This document shows positions 51,253 to 59,007 of a stretch of DNA of 64,000 nucleotides, piece by piece; the stretch's first letter is position 1, and every line of letters begins with the position of its first letter. The notes beneath the pieces are model-generated. The model did not search any database. It was not told the DNA's origin and was given only the letters and a program-made list of their open reading frames with translations. This stretch comes from Parvivirga hydrogeniphila (GTDB taxonomy: Bacteria > Actinomycetota > Coriobacteriia > Anaerosomatales > Anaerosomataceae). Location of the stretch: the NCBI RefSeq assembly GCF_023371205.1, contig NZ_JAMCCO010000001.1, positions 988,662-1,052,661 of the forward strand, read 5' to 3'. The position numbers and the translations under genes were made by a program.

Positions 51253-52281
51253 GTGCTCACGCGCGAGTTGGCAGAACAAGAAGAGCATCGTCGTCTGGCG
51301 CCGCGGGCGGCGTTCTCGGATGCGAGCAGGGGCCGGCTCCGGTCCCTGACGCCGGACCGGTTCCGCACGGACTTCCAGCGTGACCGCGACCGCATCATCC
51401 ACTGCAAGGCCTTCAGGCGGCTCTCGCACAAGACGCAGGTGTTCCTGGCCCCCGAAGGCGACCACTATCGGACGCGCCTTACGCACACCCTCGAGGTGTC
51501 GCAGATCGCGCGCTCCATCGCTCGTGCGCTCAGGCTGAACGAGGACCTCACCGAAGCGATCGCGCTCGGGCACGACCTCGGGCACACGCCGTTCGGCCAC
51601 ACCGGCGAAGACGCGCTGACGGAGTGCTTCGAGGAGATCCGAGGCTCGTACCCGAACGTCCCGGACGCCTTTCACCACAACCTGCAGTCGCTGCGCGTTG
51701 TCGAGGTCCTGGAGTACGAGGGGAAGGGCCTCAACCTGACGTGGGAGGTCCGGGACGGGATCCGCTGCCACACCGGTCCTGAGCGGGCATCGACGCTCGA
51801 AGGCCAGATCGTGGCGATCGCGGACCGCATCGCGTACGTCAACCACGATATCGACGATGCGATCCGAGGCGGCGTGATCACCGAATCGGATCTTCCTGAC
51901 GGTCCGACGGCCGTGCTCGGCCACAGCCATGGCCAACGCATCACGACCATGGTCAACGACATGGTCTCCTCATCGCTCGATTCCGACGAGATCCGCATGT
52001 CGGACGAGGTATGGGACGCGCTGACCGGCTTGCGGACGTGGCTGTTCGAGAACGTCTATAACTCGTCCAGGGCGAAGGCCGAAGAGCCGAAGGCGCACGG
52101 CGTCGTCAAAGCGCTCTTCATGCACTACCTGAAGAACCCCGCAGATCTGCCGCCCGAGTTCGCTCCGCGCGACGAACGCGAGCTCGTCCAACGGGTCGTC
52201 GACTACGTCGCAGGCATGACCGACCGGTTCGCGATCCGCCGGTACGAGCAGATCTTCGTTCCGTCGCAGTGGCGCGTGTAG
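51253..52281 (+). CDS. dgt: dGTP triphosphohydrolase-like protein
   Basis: A 342-residue HD-domain dNTPase. The core is TRLTHTLEVSQIARSIAR, H107-D108 (LGHDLGHTPFGHTGE), a later HHNLQSLRV and ADRIAYVNHDIDDA. It hydrolyses dNTPs to nucleoside and tripolyphosphate; the shorter dgt-like subfamily often sits next to dnaG-rpoD, as here. GTG 51253 has GGAGG at 51240-51244. Confidence 0.93.
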   Translation: MLTRELAEQEEHRRLAPRAAFSDASRGRLRSLTPDRFRTDFQRDRDRIIHCKAFRRLSHKTQVFLAPEGDHYRTRLTHTLEVSQIARSIARALRLNEDLTEAIALGHDLGHTPFGHTGEDALTECFEEIRGSYPNVPDAFHHNLQSLRVVEVLEYEGKGLNLTWEVRDGIRCHTGPERASTLEGQIVAIADRIAYVNHDIDDAIRGGVITESDLPDGPTAVLGHSHGQRITTMVNDMVSSSLDSDEIRMSDEVWDALTGLRTWLFENVYNSSRAKAEEPKAHGVVKALFMHYLKNPADLPPEFAPRDERELVQRVVDYVAGMTDRFAIRRYEQIFVPSQWRV

Positions 52282-52319
52282 AGCTTCGGGTATCTGCGCG
52301 TCAGGGCGTTACGGTTTTG

Positions 52320-52348
52320 TTGCCGTATACACCCCGTTCGCATAGAAT
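52320..52348 (+). promoter_or_regulatory. Promoter of hppA
   Basis: TTGCCG (52320-52325), 17 bases, TAGAAT (52343-52348). The -35 lies inside a small inverted repeat ACGG/CCGT. The predicted start is near 52355, about 47 bases before the hppA ATG. Confidence 0.6.
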
Positions 52349-52401
52349 CGCGCAAGCACGGCAAGGTCCTGTACGAGGAGATGGAAGGGAGAAGCGCGCA
52401 G

Positions 52402-54492
52402 ATGGCTGATTGGATTGCCTGGTTCGCGCCGGTCGCCGCGCTCATCGGTATCGCGGTGGCGGCGTACCTGGCGTCGTGGGTCCTGAAGCAGGATCCCGGC
52501 AACGAGCGCATGCTGGAGATCTCGAAAGCCACACAGGAAGGCGCGATGGCGTTCCTGTTCCGTGAGTACCGCGTGCTCGTGGTGTTCGCTGCCATCGTGT
52601 TCGTCCTGCTCTCTGTGTCTGTCAGCTGGATGACAGGCGTCGCGTTCCTCACCGGCGGTCTGCTCTCGGCCGCAGCCGGTTACGTGGGGATGTACGTCGC
52701 GACGCGCGCGAACGCACGTACCGCGCAGGCCGCAACGAAAGGCATCGAGAAGGCTCTGTCGGTGGCGTTCCGCTCCGGTCTGACGATGGGTCTGACCGTC
52801 GCGAGCTTCGGACTGGGCGGTCTTGCACTGTGGGCGATCTTCCTGCTGGTCACCGGAAGCGATCCTGCGAAGAACGCTGAGATCGTCAACGGCTTCGCGA
52901 TGGGCGCGTCGTCCATCGCGCTGTTCGCCCGCGTTGGCGGCGGCATCTACACCAAGGCCGCCGACGTCGGCGCGGACCTGGTGGGCAAGGTCGAGGCCGG
53001 CATCCCCGAGGACGATCCGCGCAACCCGGCCGTCATCGCTGACAACGTCGGCGACAACGTCGGCGACGTCGCCGGCATGGGTGCGGACCTGTTCGAGAGC
53101 TACGTCGGATCGATCCTCGCGCCGATGGTGCTCGCCATCTCGCTGTGGTTCGTAGCCGGCTCGCCACGCAGCATCGACCTCCAGTACGGCATCGCCGCTC
53201 CGCTCTTGATCGCAGCGTTCGGCATCATCGCGTCCGTCATCGGCCTGTTCGCAGTTCGCGCGAAGGAAGGCGGCAACCTCCACGCTGCTCTCGATCGCGG
53301 TACCTATGTGGCGGCCGCGCTCGAGGTCCTCGCGATGTTCTGGCTGTTCTACCACTGGAGCACGCGTGTCGGCGCGGAGCCGGAGCGCCTGTGGTACTTC
53401 GGGTCGGTCGTCATCGGTCTTGCCGCCGGCATCTCCATCGGGAAGATCACCGAGTACTTCTGCTCCGATCACTACAAGCCGGTGAAGAAGATCGCTGAGT
53501 CGAGCGAGACTGGCGCGGCGACGAACATCATCGCCGGTCTGAGCACCGGGATGCTCTCTACGACCGCGCCGATCCTCGTTGTTGCTGTCGGCATCGTTGG
53601 CGCGTACCTCATGGGCAACGCAGCGGTACCGGGCAACGACCTGTCGGGCATCTACGGCATCTCGCTTGCGGCGCTCGGCATGCTGTCAATCACGGCGATC
53701 ACGGTCGGCGTCGACGCGTACGGGCCCGTGGCCGACAACGCTGGCGGTATCGCCGAGATGGCGGAGATGGGCGCGCCGATCCGTAAGATCACGGACTCCC
53801 TCGACAGCGTCGGCAACACCACGGCGGCCATCGCGAAGGGCTTTGCGATCGGTTCTGCCGGGCTCACGGCGCTGGCGCTGTTCGTCGCATTCCGGCAGTC
53901 CCTGTCCGTCGGTGGGATGACGGTGGACATGTCACTCGAGAACCCCTACGTCATCGTCGGCCTGTTCATCGGCGGCATGCTGCCGTTCCTGTTCGCTGCG
54001 CTCACGATGGGCGCGGTCGGTCGTGCGGCGTTCGCCATGATCGGCGAGGTGCGCCGCCAGTTCCGCGAGATCCCCGGCCTGATGGAAGGCACGGGCCGTC
54101 CCGATTACGCTGCGTGCGTCGATATCTCGACCAAAGGGGCACTCAAGGAGATGGTCGTCCCTGGCGCAATCGCTGTCGCCGTTCCGCTCGTCGCGGGCCT
54201 GATCGACCTGTCGATGCTCGCTGGGCTGCTCGCCGGTGCGCTCGTCACAGGCTTCTTGCTGGCCATCATGATGGCGAACGCTGGCGGTGCGTGGGACAAC
54301 GCGAAGAAGTTCATCGAGGCCGGGAACCACGGTGGCAAGGGCTCGGACGCTCACAAGGCCGCTGTCGTCGGCGACACGGTGGGCGACCCGTTCAAGGACA
54401 CCTCCGGCCCGTCCATGAACATCCTGATCAAGCTGATGACCGTCGTGTCATTGGTCTTCGTGCCACTGTTCTTGAAGGTGCACGGCGGCTAG
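52402..54492 (+). CDS. hppA: Membrane-bound pyrophosphatase (K+-dependent type)
   Basis: A 696-residue, about 16-helix ion-pumping pyrophosphatase. The substrate site is in [20 protein letters not shown] and [13 protein letters not shown], with a second acidic set near the C-terminus ([15 protein letters not shown]). GNTTA in [16 protein letters not shown] carries alanine where K+-independent enzymes have lysine, so it should need K+. Whether it pumps H+ or Na+ cannot be fixed by eye. It recycles PPi, including that from the ppdK enzyme. ATG 52402 is chosen because AAGGGAG precedes it; ATG 52381 lacks spacing. Confidence 0.95.
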   Translation: MADWIAWFAPVAALIGIAVAAYLASWVLKQDPGNERMLEISKATQEGAMAFLFREYRVLVVFAAIVFVLLSVSVSWMTGVAFLTGGLLSAAAGYVGMYVATRANARTAQAATKGIEKALSVAFRSGLTMGLTVASFGLGGLALWAIFLLVTGSDPAKNAEIVNGFAMGASSIALFARVGGGIYTKAADVGADLVGKVEAGIPEDDPRNPAVIADNVGDNVGDVAGMGADLFESYVGSILAPMVLAISLWFVAGSPRSIDLQYGIAAPLLIAAFGIIASVIGLFAVRAKEGGNLHAALDRGTYVAAALEVLAMFWLFYHWSTRVGAEPERLWYFGSVVIGLAAGISIGKITEYFCSDHYKPVKKIAESSETGAATNIIAGLSTGMLSTTAPILVVAVGIVGAYLMGNAAVPGNDLSGIYGISLAALGMLSITAITVGVDAYGPVADNAGGIAEMAEMGAPIRKITDSLDSVGNTTAAIAKGFAIGSAGLTALALFVAFRQSLSVGGMTVDMSLENPYVIVGLFIGGMLPFLFAALTMGAVGRAAFAMIGEVRRQFREIPGLMEGTGRPDYAACVDISTKGALKEMVVPGAIAVAVPLVAGLIDLSMLAGLLAGALVTGFLLAIMMANAGGAWDNAKKFIEAGNHGGKGSDAHKAAVVGDTVGDPFKDTSGPSMNILIKLMTVVSLVFVPLFLKVHGG

Positions 54493-54518
54493 CAGCTCCA
54501 GTCACACCGAGGAGTAGA

Positions 54519-54550
54519 ATGCTCCCGGGCGCTTCGGCGTCCGGGAGCAT
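54519..54550 (+). terminator. UUCG-capped hairpin between hppA and dnaG
   Basis: ATGCTCCCGGGCGC (54519-54532) pairs with GCGTCCGGGAGCAT (54537-54550) around TTCG; 14 pairs with one G-T wobble, closed by C-G. The cUUCGg tetraloop is exceptionally stable. The following CGGTCTT is only a weak T tract, so this may be an hppA terminator, an mRNA-protecting 3' end, or the dnaG leader structure. Confidence 0.6.
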
Positions 54551-54578
54551 CGGTCTTGACGCGAGGGGAAGAGGTGCG

Positions 54579-56432
54579 GTGGGTCGGATCTCCGACGAAG
54601 ATATCCAGCGCGTCCGGGACGCGACGGACATCGTGCAGCTCATCTCCGAGTCCGTGCTCTTGAAGCAGCGCGGACGTCTGTGGTGGGGGAACTGCCCGTT
54701 CCACCAGGAGAAGACCCCGTCGTTCAAGGTCGATCCGACAACGCAGCTCTGGCACTGCTTCGGGTGCGGTGCGGGTGGCGATGCGTTCGGGTTCGTCATG
54801 CAGTCGCAAGGGCTCGACTTCCCCGACGCAGTCCGATGGCTTGCCGAGCGTGCCCGGATCGAGATACGCGAAGAAGAAGGCGGCGCGCCGACAGGTGCCA
54901 AGGAGCGTCTCCGCAGTGCGTGCGAGGCCGCTGCGGCCTTCTACCACAGAGTCCTCACGACGGATCGCTCCACAGAAGCGCAGGCAGCTCGCGAATATCT
55001 CTCCTCGCGCGGTTTCAGCAGCGATGTCGCGAAGCGCTGGAATCTCGGATTCGCGCCGTCGAACGGACATGCGCTTGTGAGGCACCTGGGCGACCTGGGC
55101 TTCTCGCGAGACGAGCTTCTCGGCGCAGGGCTCGCTGTCGCCAACGCCGGGGAGCGGTTGAGGGATCGCTTCATCGGCCGCGTGATGTTCCCCATCGCCG
55201 ATATCCACGGGCGTGTGATCGCGTTCGGCGGGAGGGTCGTGGAGCGCATCGGCGGAACAGGCCCGAAATACCTCAATTCCGCGGAGACGCCGATCTTTGT
55301 GAAAGCTGCCAACCTGTACGGCATCGACAAGGCGCGCAATCCGATCGTCGTGAGCGGCACCGCGGTCGTCGTGGAGGGATACACCGACGTCATCGCCCTG
55401 CACGAGGCGGGCATCAGCACCGCAGTAGCGACGCTCGGCACTGCGCTCGGCGAACGGCACGTGCGGCTGCTCGCCCGCTTCGCGAAGCGCATCGTCTACC
55501 TCTTCGACGGCGACGAGGCCGGCCTGCGCGCTGCTGATCGGGCGCTCGAGTTCCTGGACTGGAGCGCCACTCCAGAAGCTGGGAGGGCCCGCGTCGACTT
55601 CGCGGTGGGCATCGTGCCTGGCGGCCTCGACCCCGCGGACTTCGTTGCTGAGCGTGGAGCAGGCGCTATGCAGGCCGTGATCGATTCTGCGGTGCCACTT
55701 GTACGGTATGCCTTGGACCGTCGCATCCAGAAACACGACGTCGCGACGCCGGAGGGCAAGGCAGCTGCGCTCGCTGAGGCGGCGGACGTCTTGGCTCGCG
55801 TGGGAACGAGCATCATCGCCGAAGAGTACGCTCGATACGTGGCGGACCGGCTTCTGGTGGACCCGGTGACTGTGCTCGGAGCTCTCCGAAGCCAGCAGCG
55901 CAACAAGCGGGCAGCGGCGCCGCATGTGACACCGGACGAGTCGGAACCGCACGTGGACCGTGGAGCCGAAATGAGCCCAGCGGAGCGAGCGCTGGTCGCT
56001 CTCGTCGCGATGCATCCCCGGATCCGCCCAGCGGCACGGGAGTTGCTAGCGGAAGACATCGGCGAACAGATCGTCGGCTCCGGCACGAGACGGCTCCTGG
56101 ATGCAGTCCTGGCGTCCGGAGGCGCGGATGGACCGGATCTGGTAGCACGTGTGAGAGATGCCGTCCCGGAAGCCGTGCCGATTCTGAGCGCGGTGCTTGT
56201 GGACGCTCCAGATGTGGAAGAAGTAGAATACGCATTTCACGAGATTGCCTGCAGGCTCAAGGAATCTGCCCTGGAACGTCTAATCTTGCGTAAGAAAGCG
56301 CGTCTGCGCGAGCTGGAGCCGGCGAAAGACGCCGCAGCGTACGAAGAGGCGTTCCGTGAGCTGGTGGAGATCCAACGAGCGCATGCGGCGGTGAAGCAGG
56401 TGCGCGAGCGTGGGCACGAGAAGACGGAGTGA
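54579..56432 (+). CDS. dnaG: DNA primase
   Basis: A 617-residue primase. The CHC2 zinc finger starts at C39 (CPFHQEKTPSFK ... CFGCGAGGDAF). The TOPRIM domain has VVVEGYTDVIALHEAG and FDGDEAG, followed by a helicase-binding C-terminus. GTG 54579 has GGGGAAG/AGAGG upstream; the in-frame ATG at 54519 begins the hairpin and adds unconserved sequence. With rpoD it forms the macromolecular-synthesis operon. Confidence 0.95.
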   Translation: MGRISDEDIQRVRDATDIVQLISESVLLKQRGRLWWGNCPFHQEKTPSFKVDPTTQLWHCFGCGAGGDAFGFVMQSQGLDFPDAVRWLAERARIEIREEEGGAPTGAKERLRSACEAAAAFYHRVLTTDRSTEAQAAREYLSSRGFSSDVAKRWNLGFAPSNGHALVRHLGDLGFSRDELLGAGLAVANAGERLRDRFIGRVMFPIADIHGRVIAFGGRVVERIGGTGPKYLNSAETPIFVKAANLYGIDKARNPIVVSGTAVVVEGYTDVIALHEAGISTAVATLGTALGERHVRLLARFAKRIVYLFDGDEAGLRAADRALEFLDWSATPEAGRARVDFAVGIVPGGLDPADFVAERGAGAMQAVIDSAVPLVRYALDRRIQKHDVATPEGKAAALAEAADVLARVGTSIIAEEYARYVADRLLVDPVTVLGALRSQQRNKRAAAPHVTPDESEPHVDRGAEMSPAERALVALVAMHPRIRPAARELLAEDIGEQIVGSGTRRLLDAVLASGGADGPDLVARVRDAVPEAVPILSAVLVDAPDVEEVEYAFHEIACRLKESALERLILRKKARLRELEPAKDAAAYEEAFRELVEIQRAHAAVKQVRERGHEKTE

Positions 56433-56438
56433 CGGCGC

Positions 56439-57800
56439 GTGACGGAGACCAGCAAGAAGTCGTCGAAGAAGAGCGTATCGGACGCAGGTAGACGGGAGGC
56501 GGGAGGCAAGGGCCGCTCCGTCATCCAGGCGTTGGTGGAGGCGGGCCTGAAGAAGGGCTCTCTGACTGACGAAGAGATCCAGGCCGCGCTGGCGGAGGCC
56601 GACTTCAGCGATGAGCAGGTCGAGCGTGCGTACACGGAAATCGAGAAGGCCGGCATCGAAATCGTCGAAGAGGCGGGCCCTGCAGCGGTGGTCCACGACG
56701 AGGCAGTGGTCGCAGATGACGTCCTTGACGCCGAACTGCCGGAAGGCGTGGCGGCCGTTGCCGACGTCGTGCCCAACATCGAAGGCATCGCCGCCAAGCC
56801 CGAAGCGAAGAAGGCGACCAAGAAGAACGACGCGCGGGCGAGGGCACGCAAGCGTGCGGAGGCGCACGTGAACGTGCCAGTCACCAGCGACCCGGTCCGC
56901 ATGTACCTCAAGGAGATCGGCAAGGTCCCCCTCCTGACAGCTGCTCAGGAGGTGGACCTCGCGAAGAAGATCGAGGCCGGTGTCGAGGCCACGGCGAAGC
57001 TGGAAGAGGCCGAGGCCAAGGGCATCCAGCTCGATCCTGCCGAGCGTCGGCGCCTCGAGCGGCTCGAGCAGATCGGGCTCCAAGCCAAGCAGCAGCTCGT
57101 CGAGGCGAACTTGCGCCTCGTGGTCTCGATCGCCAAGCGCTACGTGGGTCGCGGGATGCTGTTCCTCGACCTCATCCAGGAGGGCAACCTCGGCTTGATC
57201 CGTGCGGTCGAGAAGTTCGACTACAGCAAGGGCTTCAAGTTCTCGACGTACGCGACGTGGTGGATCCGTCAGGCAATCACCCGTGCTATCGCTGACCAGG
57301 CGCGCACGATACGCATCCCGGTGCACATGGTCGAGACCATCAACAAGCTCATCCGCATCCAGCGGCAGCTGCTGCAGGAGCTCGGACGTGAACCAACGCC
57401 CGAGGAGATCGGCGAGCAGATGGACATGACTGCTGATCGCGTTCGCGAGATCCTCAAGATATCGCAAGAACCGGTGTCCCTCGAAACGCCGATCGGCGAA
57501 GAGGAAGACTCGCAGCTGGGCGACTTCATCGAGGACTCGGAAGCGGTGGTTCCGGCAGAGGCAGCGTCGTTCTCGATGCTGCAAGAGCAGCTCCAGCGGG
57601 TTCTGGATTCGCTCTCGGAGCGCGAACGGAAGGTCATCGAGCTTCGGTTCGGATTGGTGGACGGGCACCCGCGGACGCTCGAGGAGGTCGGCCGCGAGTT
57701 CGGCGTCACCCGCGAGCGGATCAGGCAGATCGAGAGCAAGACGCTCTCGAAGCTCCGGCATCCGTCCCGATCCTCGCGACTGCGCGATTACCTCGAGTAG
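56439..57800 (+). CDS. rpoD: Primary sigma factor RpoD
   Basis: A 453-residue group 1 sigma factor. Region 1.1 is replaced by a long Lys/Ala/Glu-rich N-terminus (residues 1-145). Region 1.2 is [16 protein letters not shown], region 2 contains [20 protein letters not shown] and [14 protein letters not shown], region 3 follows, and region 4.2 is [18 protein letters not shown]. It recognises the -35/-10 promoters seen across this window. GTG start six bases after dnaG. Confidence 0.96.
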   Translation: MTETSKKSSKKSVSDAGRREAGGKGRSVIQALVEAGLKKGSLTDEEIQAALAEADFSDEQVERAYTEIEKAGIEIVEEAGPAAVVHDEAVVADDVLDAELPEGVAAVADVVPNIEGIAAKPEAKKATKKNDARARARKRAEAHVNVPVTSDPVRMYLKEIGKVPLLTAAQEVDLAKKIEAGVEATAKLEEAEAKGIQLDPAERRRLERLEQIGLQAKQQLVEANLRLVVSIAKRYVGRGMLFLDLIQEGNLGLIRAVEKFDYSKGFKFSTYATWWIRQAITRAIADQARTIRIPVHMVETINKLIRIQRQLLQELGREPTPEEIGEQMDMTADRVREILKISQEPVSLETPIGEEEDSQLGDFIEDSEAVVPAEAASFSMLQEQLQRVLDSLSERERKVIELRFGLVDGHPRTLEEVGREFGVTRERIRQIESKTLSKLRHPSRSSRLRDYLE

Positions 57801-57861
57801 CATCTTTTCAAAGAGCGGCACACGCCCGAGGGAGCGGAAACGGCGTCGATGTGGATTTCCG

Positions 57862-58662
57862 CTACAGTCCCAACCGGGCCGCCACATCCTCGTAATCCGG
57901 GTCCTCGGCGTAGAGCTTCTCGAGCTCGCTGCGCGCCCGCCGGCGCTGGCCGAGGTCTTCGTAAACCAAGGCGCGTTCGTACCTGAGCGCCCGGAGCAGT
58001 TCCTCGGACCGGTCCTTCTTCCGGCGCAGGGCGCCCGTCAGGGTCTCCCGCGCCGCATCCAGGAGCCCGAGCCCGCGCAGGGCCCTGGCCTTGTAGAGCA
58101 GCAGGGCAGTGTGAACCGGCGTCTCGTTCTCGATGCCTTCGGCCAACCGCACGATCTTCCGGCACGCGTTGACGCTCGCCGTCCCTGGCTCGCGCCCTTC
58201 GGGCGTGCCTCCGGCACGTCCAAATCGGCTGTCCTGCCGATTTGTGAGGATGGCCTCGACAAACAAGTCGGTGAAGATCTTTTCCGCCTGGGCAGAGTCG
58301 AGGACGTCACCGATCTTGTCGATGCGGAACTCTTCGAAGATGACCGCCAGTTTCTCCTCCAGGACCTCGCAGACACGGTGTTCCACCGAATCCTCGAACA
58401 CGAAGTTGATGGCGCGCACCGTGTGGGTCTGGCCAATGCGGTCCACCCGGCCGATGCGTTGCTCCAGGCGCATCGGGTTCCAAGGAATGTCGTAGTTGAT
58501 GACCACATGGCAGAACTGGAGGTGGAGCCCCTCACCACCGGCGTCCTTCGAGATGAGGATGCGGGCACCTGCCTGTGCGTGGCCGCACGCAGACAGGTCC
58601 TTGGCGAATCCATCGTGGATTCGCTTGCACTCCTCGAGTCCCATGGCGCTCCTCAAGTGCAT
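57862..58662 (-). pseudogene. Mosaic remnant of SNF2-type helicase joined to a TPR-like tail
   Basis: An open frame of 266 residues. Residues 1-135 contain only helicase motifs V and VI (SKDAGGEGLHLQFCHVV, PWNPMRLEQRIGRVDRIGQT) and the following conserved VCEVLEEKLAVIFEEF. Motifs I-IV, several hundred residues, are missing. Residues ~136-160 are encoded by a palindromic repeat (58186-58250). The rest (KARALRGLGLLDAARETL, YERALVYEDLGQRRRARSEL) is a TPR-like helical tail. A TAG two codons before the ATG is the stop of the peptidase gene in the same frame. I read it as a decayed, recombined gene rather than a functional helicase. Confidence 0.7.
58186..58250. repeat. Triple-hairpin palindromic repeat inside a reading frame
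   Basis: Three consecutive perfect stems: CGCCC/GGGCG (58193-58205, loop TTC), GTGCC/GGCAC (58205-58217, loop TCC) and AAATCGGC/GCCGATTT (58222-58243, loop TGTCCT). It adds about 20 residues (TNRQDSRFGRAGG...) to the - strand frame without breaking it and sits exactly at the junction of the helicase and TPR-like parts. Confidence 0.75.
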
Positions 58663-58668
58663 GAGCCC

Positions 58669-59007
58669 CTAGCTGTCTGTCCGGGAAAGGTATGCTCGAA
58701 CGAGGGCTCGAAAGAGGTTGTTATGGGCGCCTTGGTTGAGCTTGAGGTGCACCAGCTCGTGAACGATGACCTGTCGACGTAAGGCAGGTGGCTGCGTGAA
58801 CAGGTCCACGTTCAGCGTGAGCCGCCCACGGGTTGAGACGCTGGCCCACTTGCGCTTCATTGGACGAATATGGATTTCTTTGATGCGCTCCTCCACGCCG
58901 ATACGGCGCGCCCATGCACGGACCTCGGCCACAAGGATGTCCCGGGCTACAGCCTCCCCTATGAGCTCCTCGGGAGGTTCTGAAACCTTGTCTCTCGCGT
59001 TCTTCAT
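58669..59007 (-). CDS. YgjP-like zinc metallopeptidase (DUF45)
   Basis: A 112-residue protein with H83-E84-x2-H87 and a third histidine H95 (VIVHELVHLKL, QGAHNNLFRALV), typical of the DUF45/YgjP group related to SprT/WLM peptidases. It is shorter than most members (~170-240). The ATG overlaps the hsdR stop as ATGA, so it is translationally coupled to hsdR. Such genes often travel with type I restriction operons, where their role is unknown. Confidence 0.82.
   Translation of the reverse strand: MKNARDKVSEPPEELIGEAVARDILVAEVRAWARRIGVEERIKEIHIRPMKRKWASVSTRGRLTLNVDLFTQPPALRRQVIVHELVHLKLNQGAHNNLFRALVRAYLSRTDS

Noticed and set aside
57833-57863. Inverted repeat AGCGGAAA/TTTCCGCT as an attachment site or terminator
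   Set aside because: An 8-base stem with a 15-base loop and no T tract is too weak alone, and no integrase or second copy is visible in the window.
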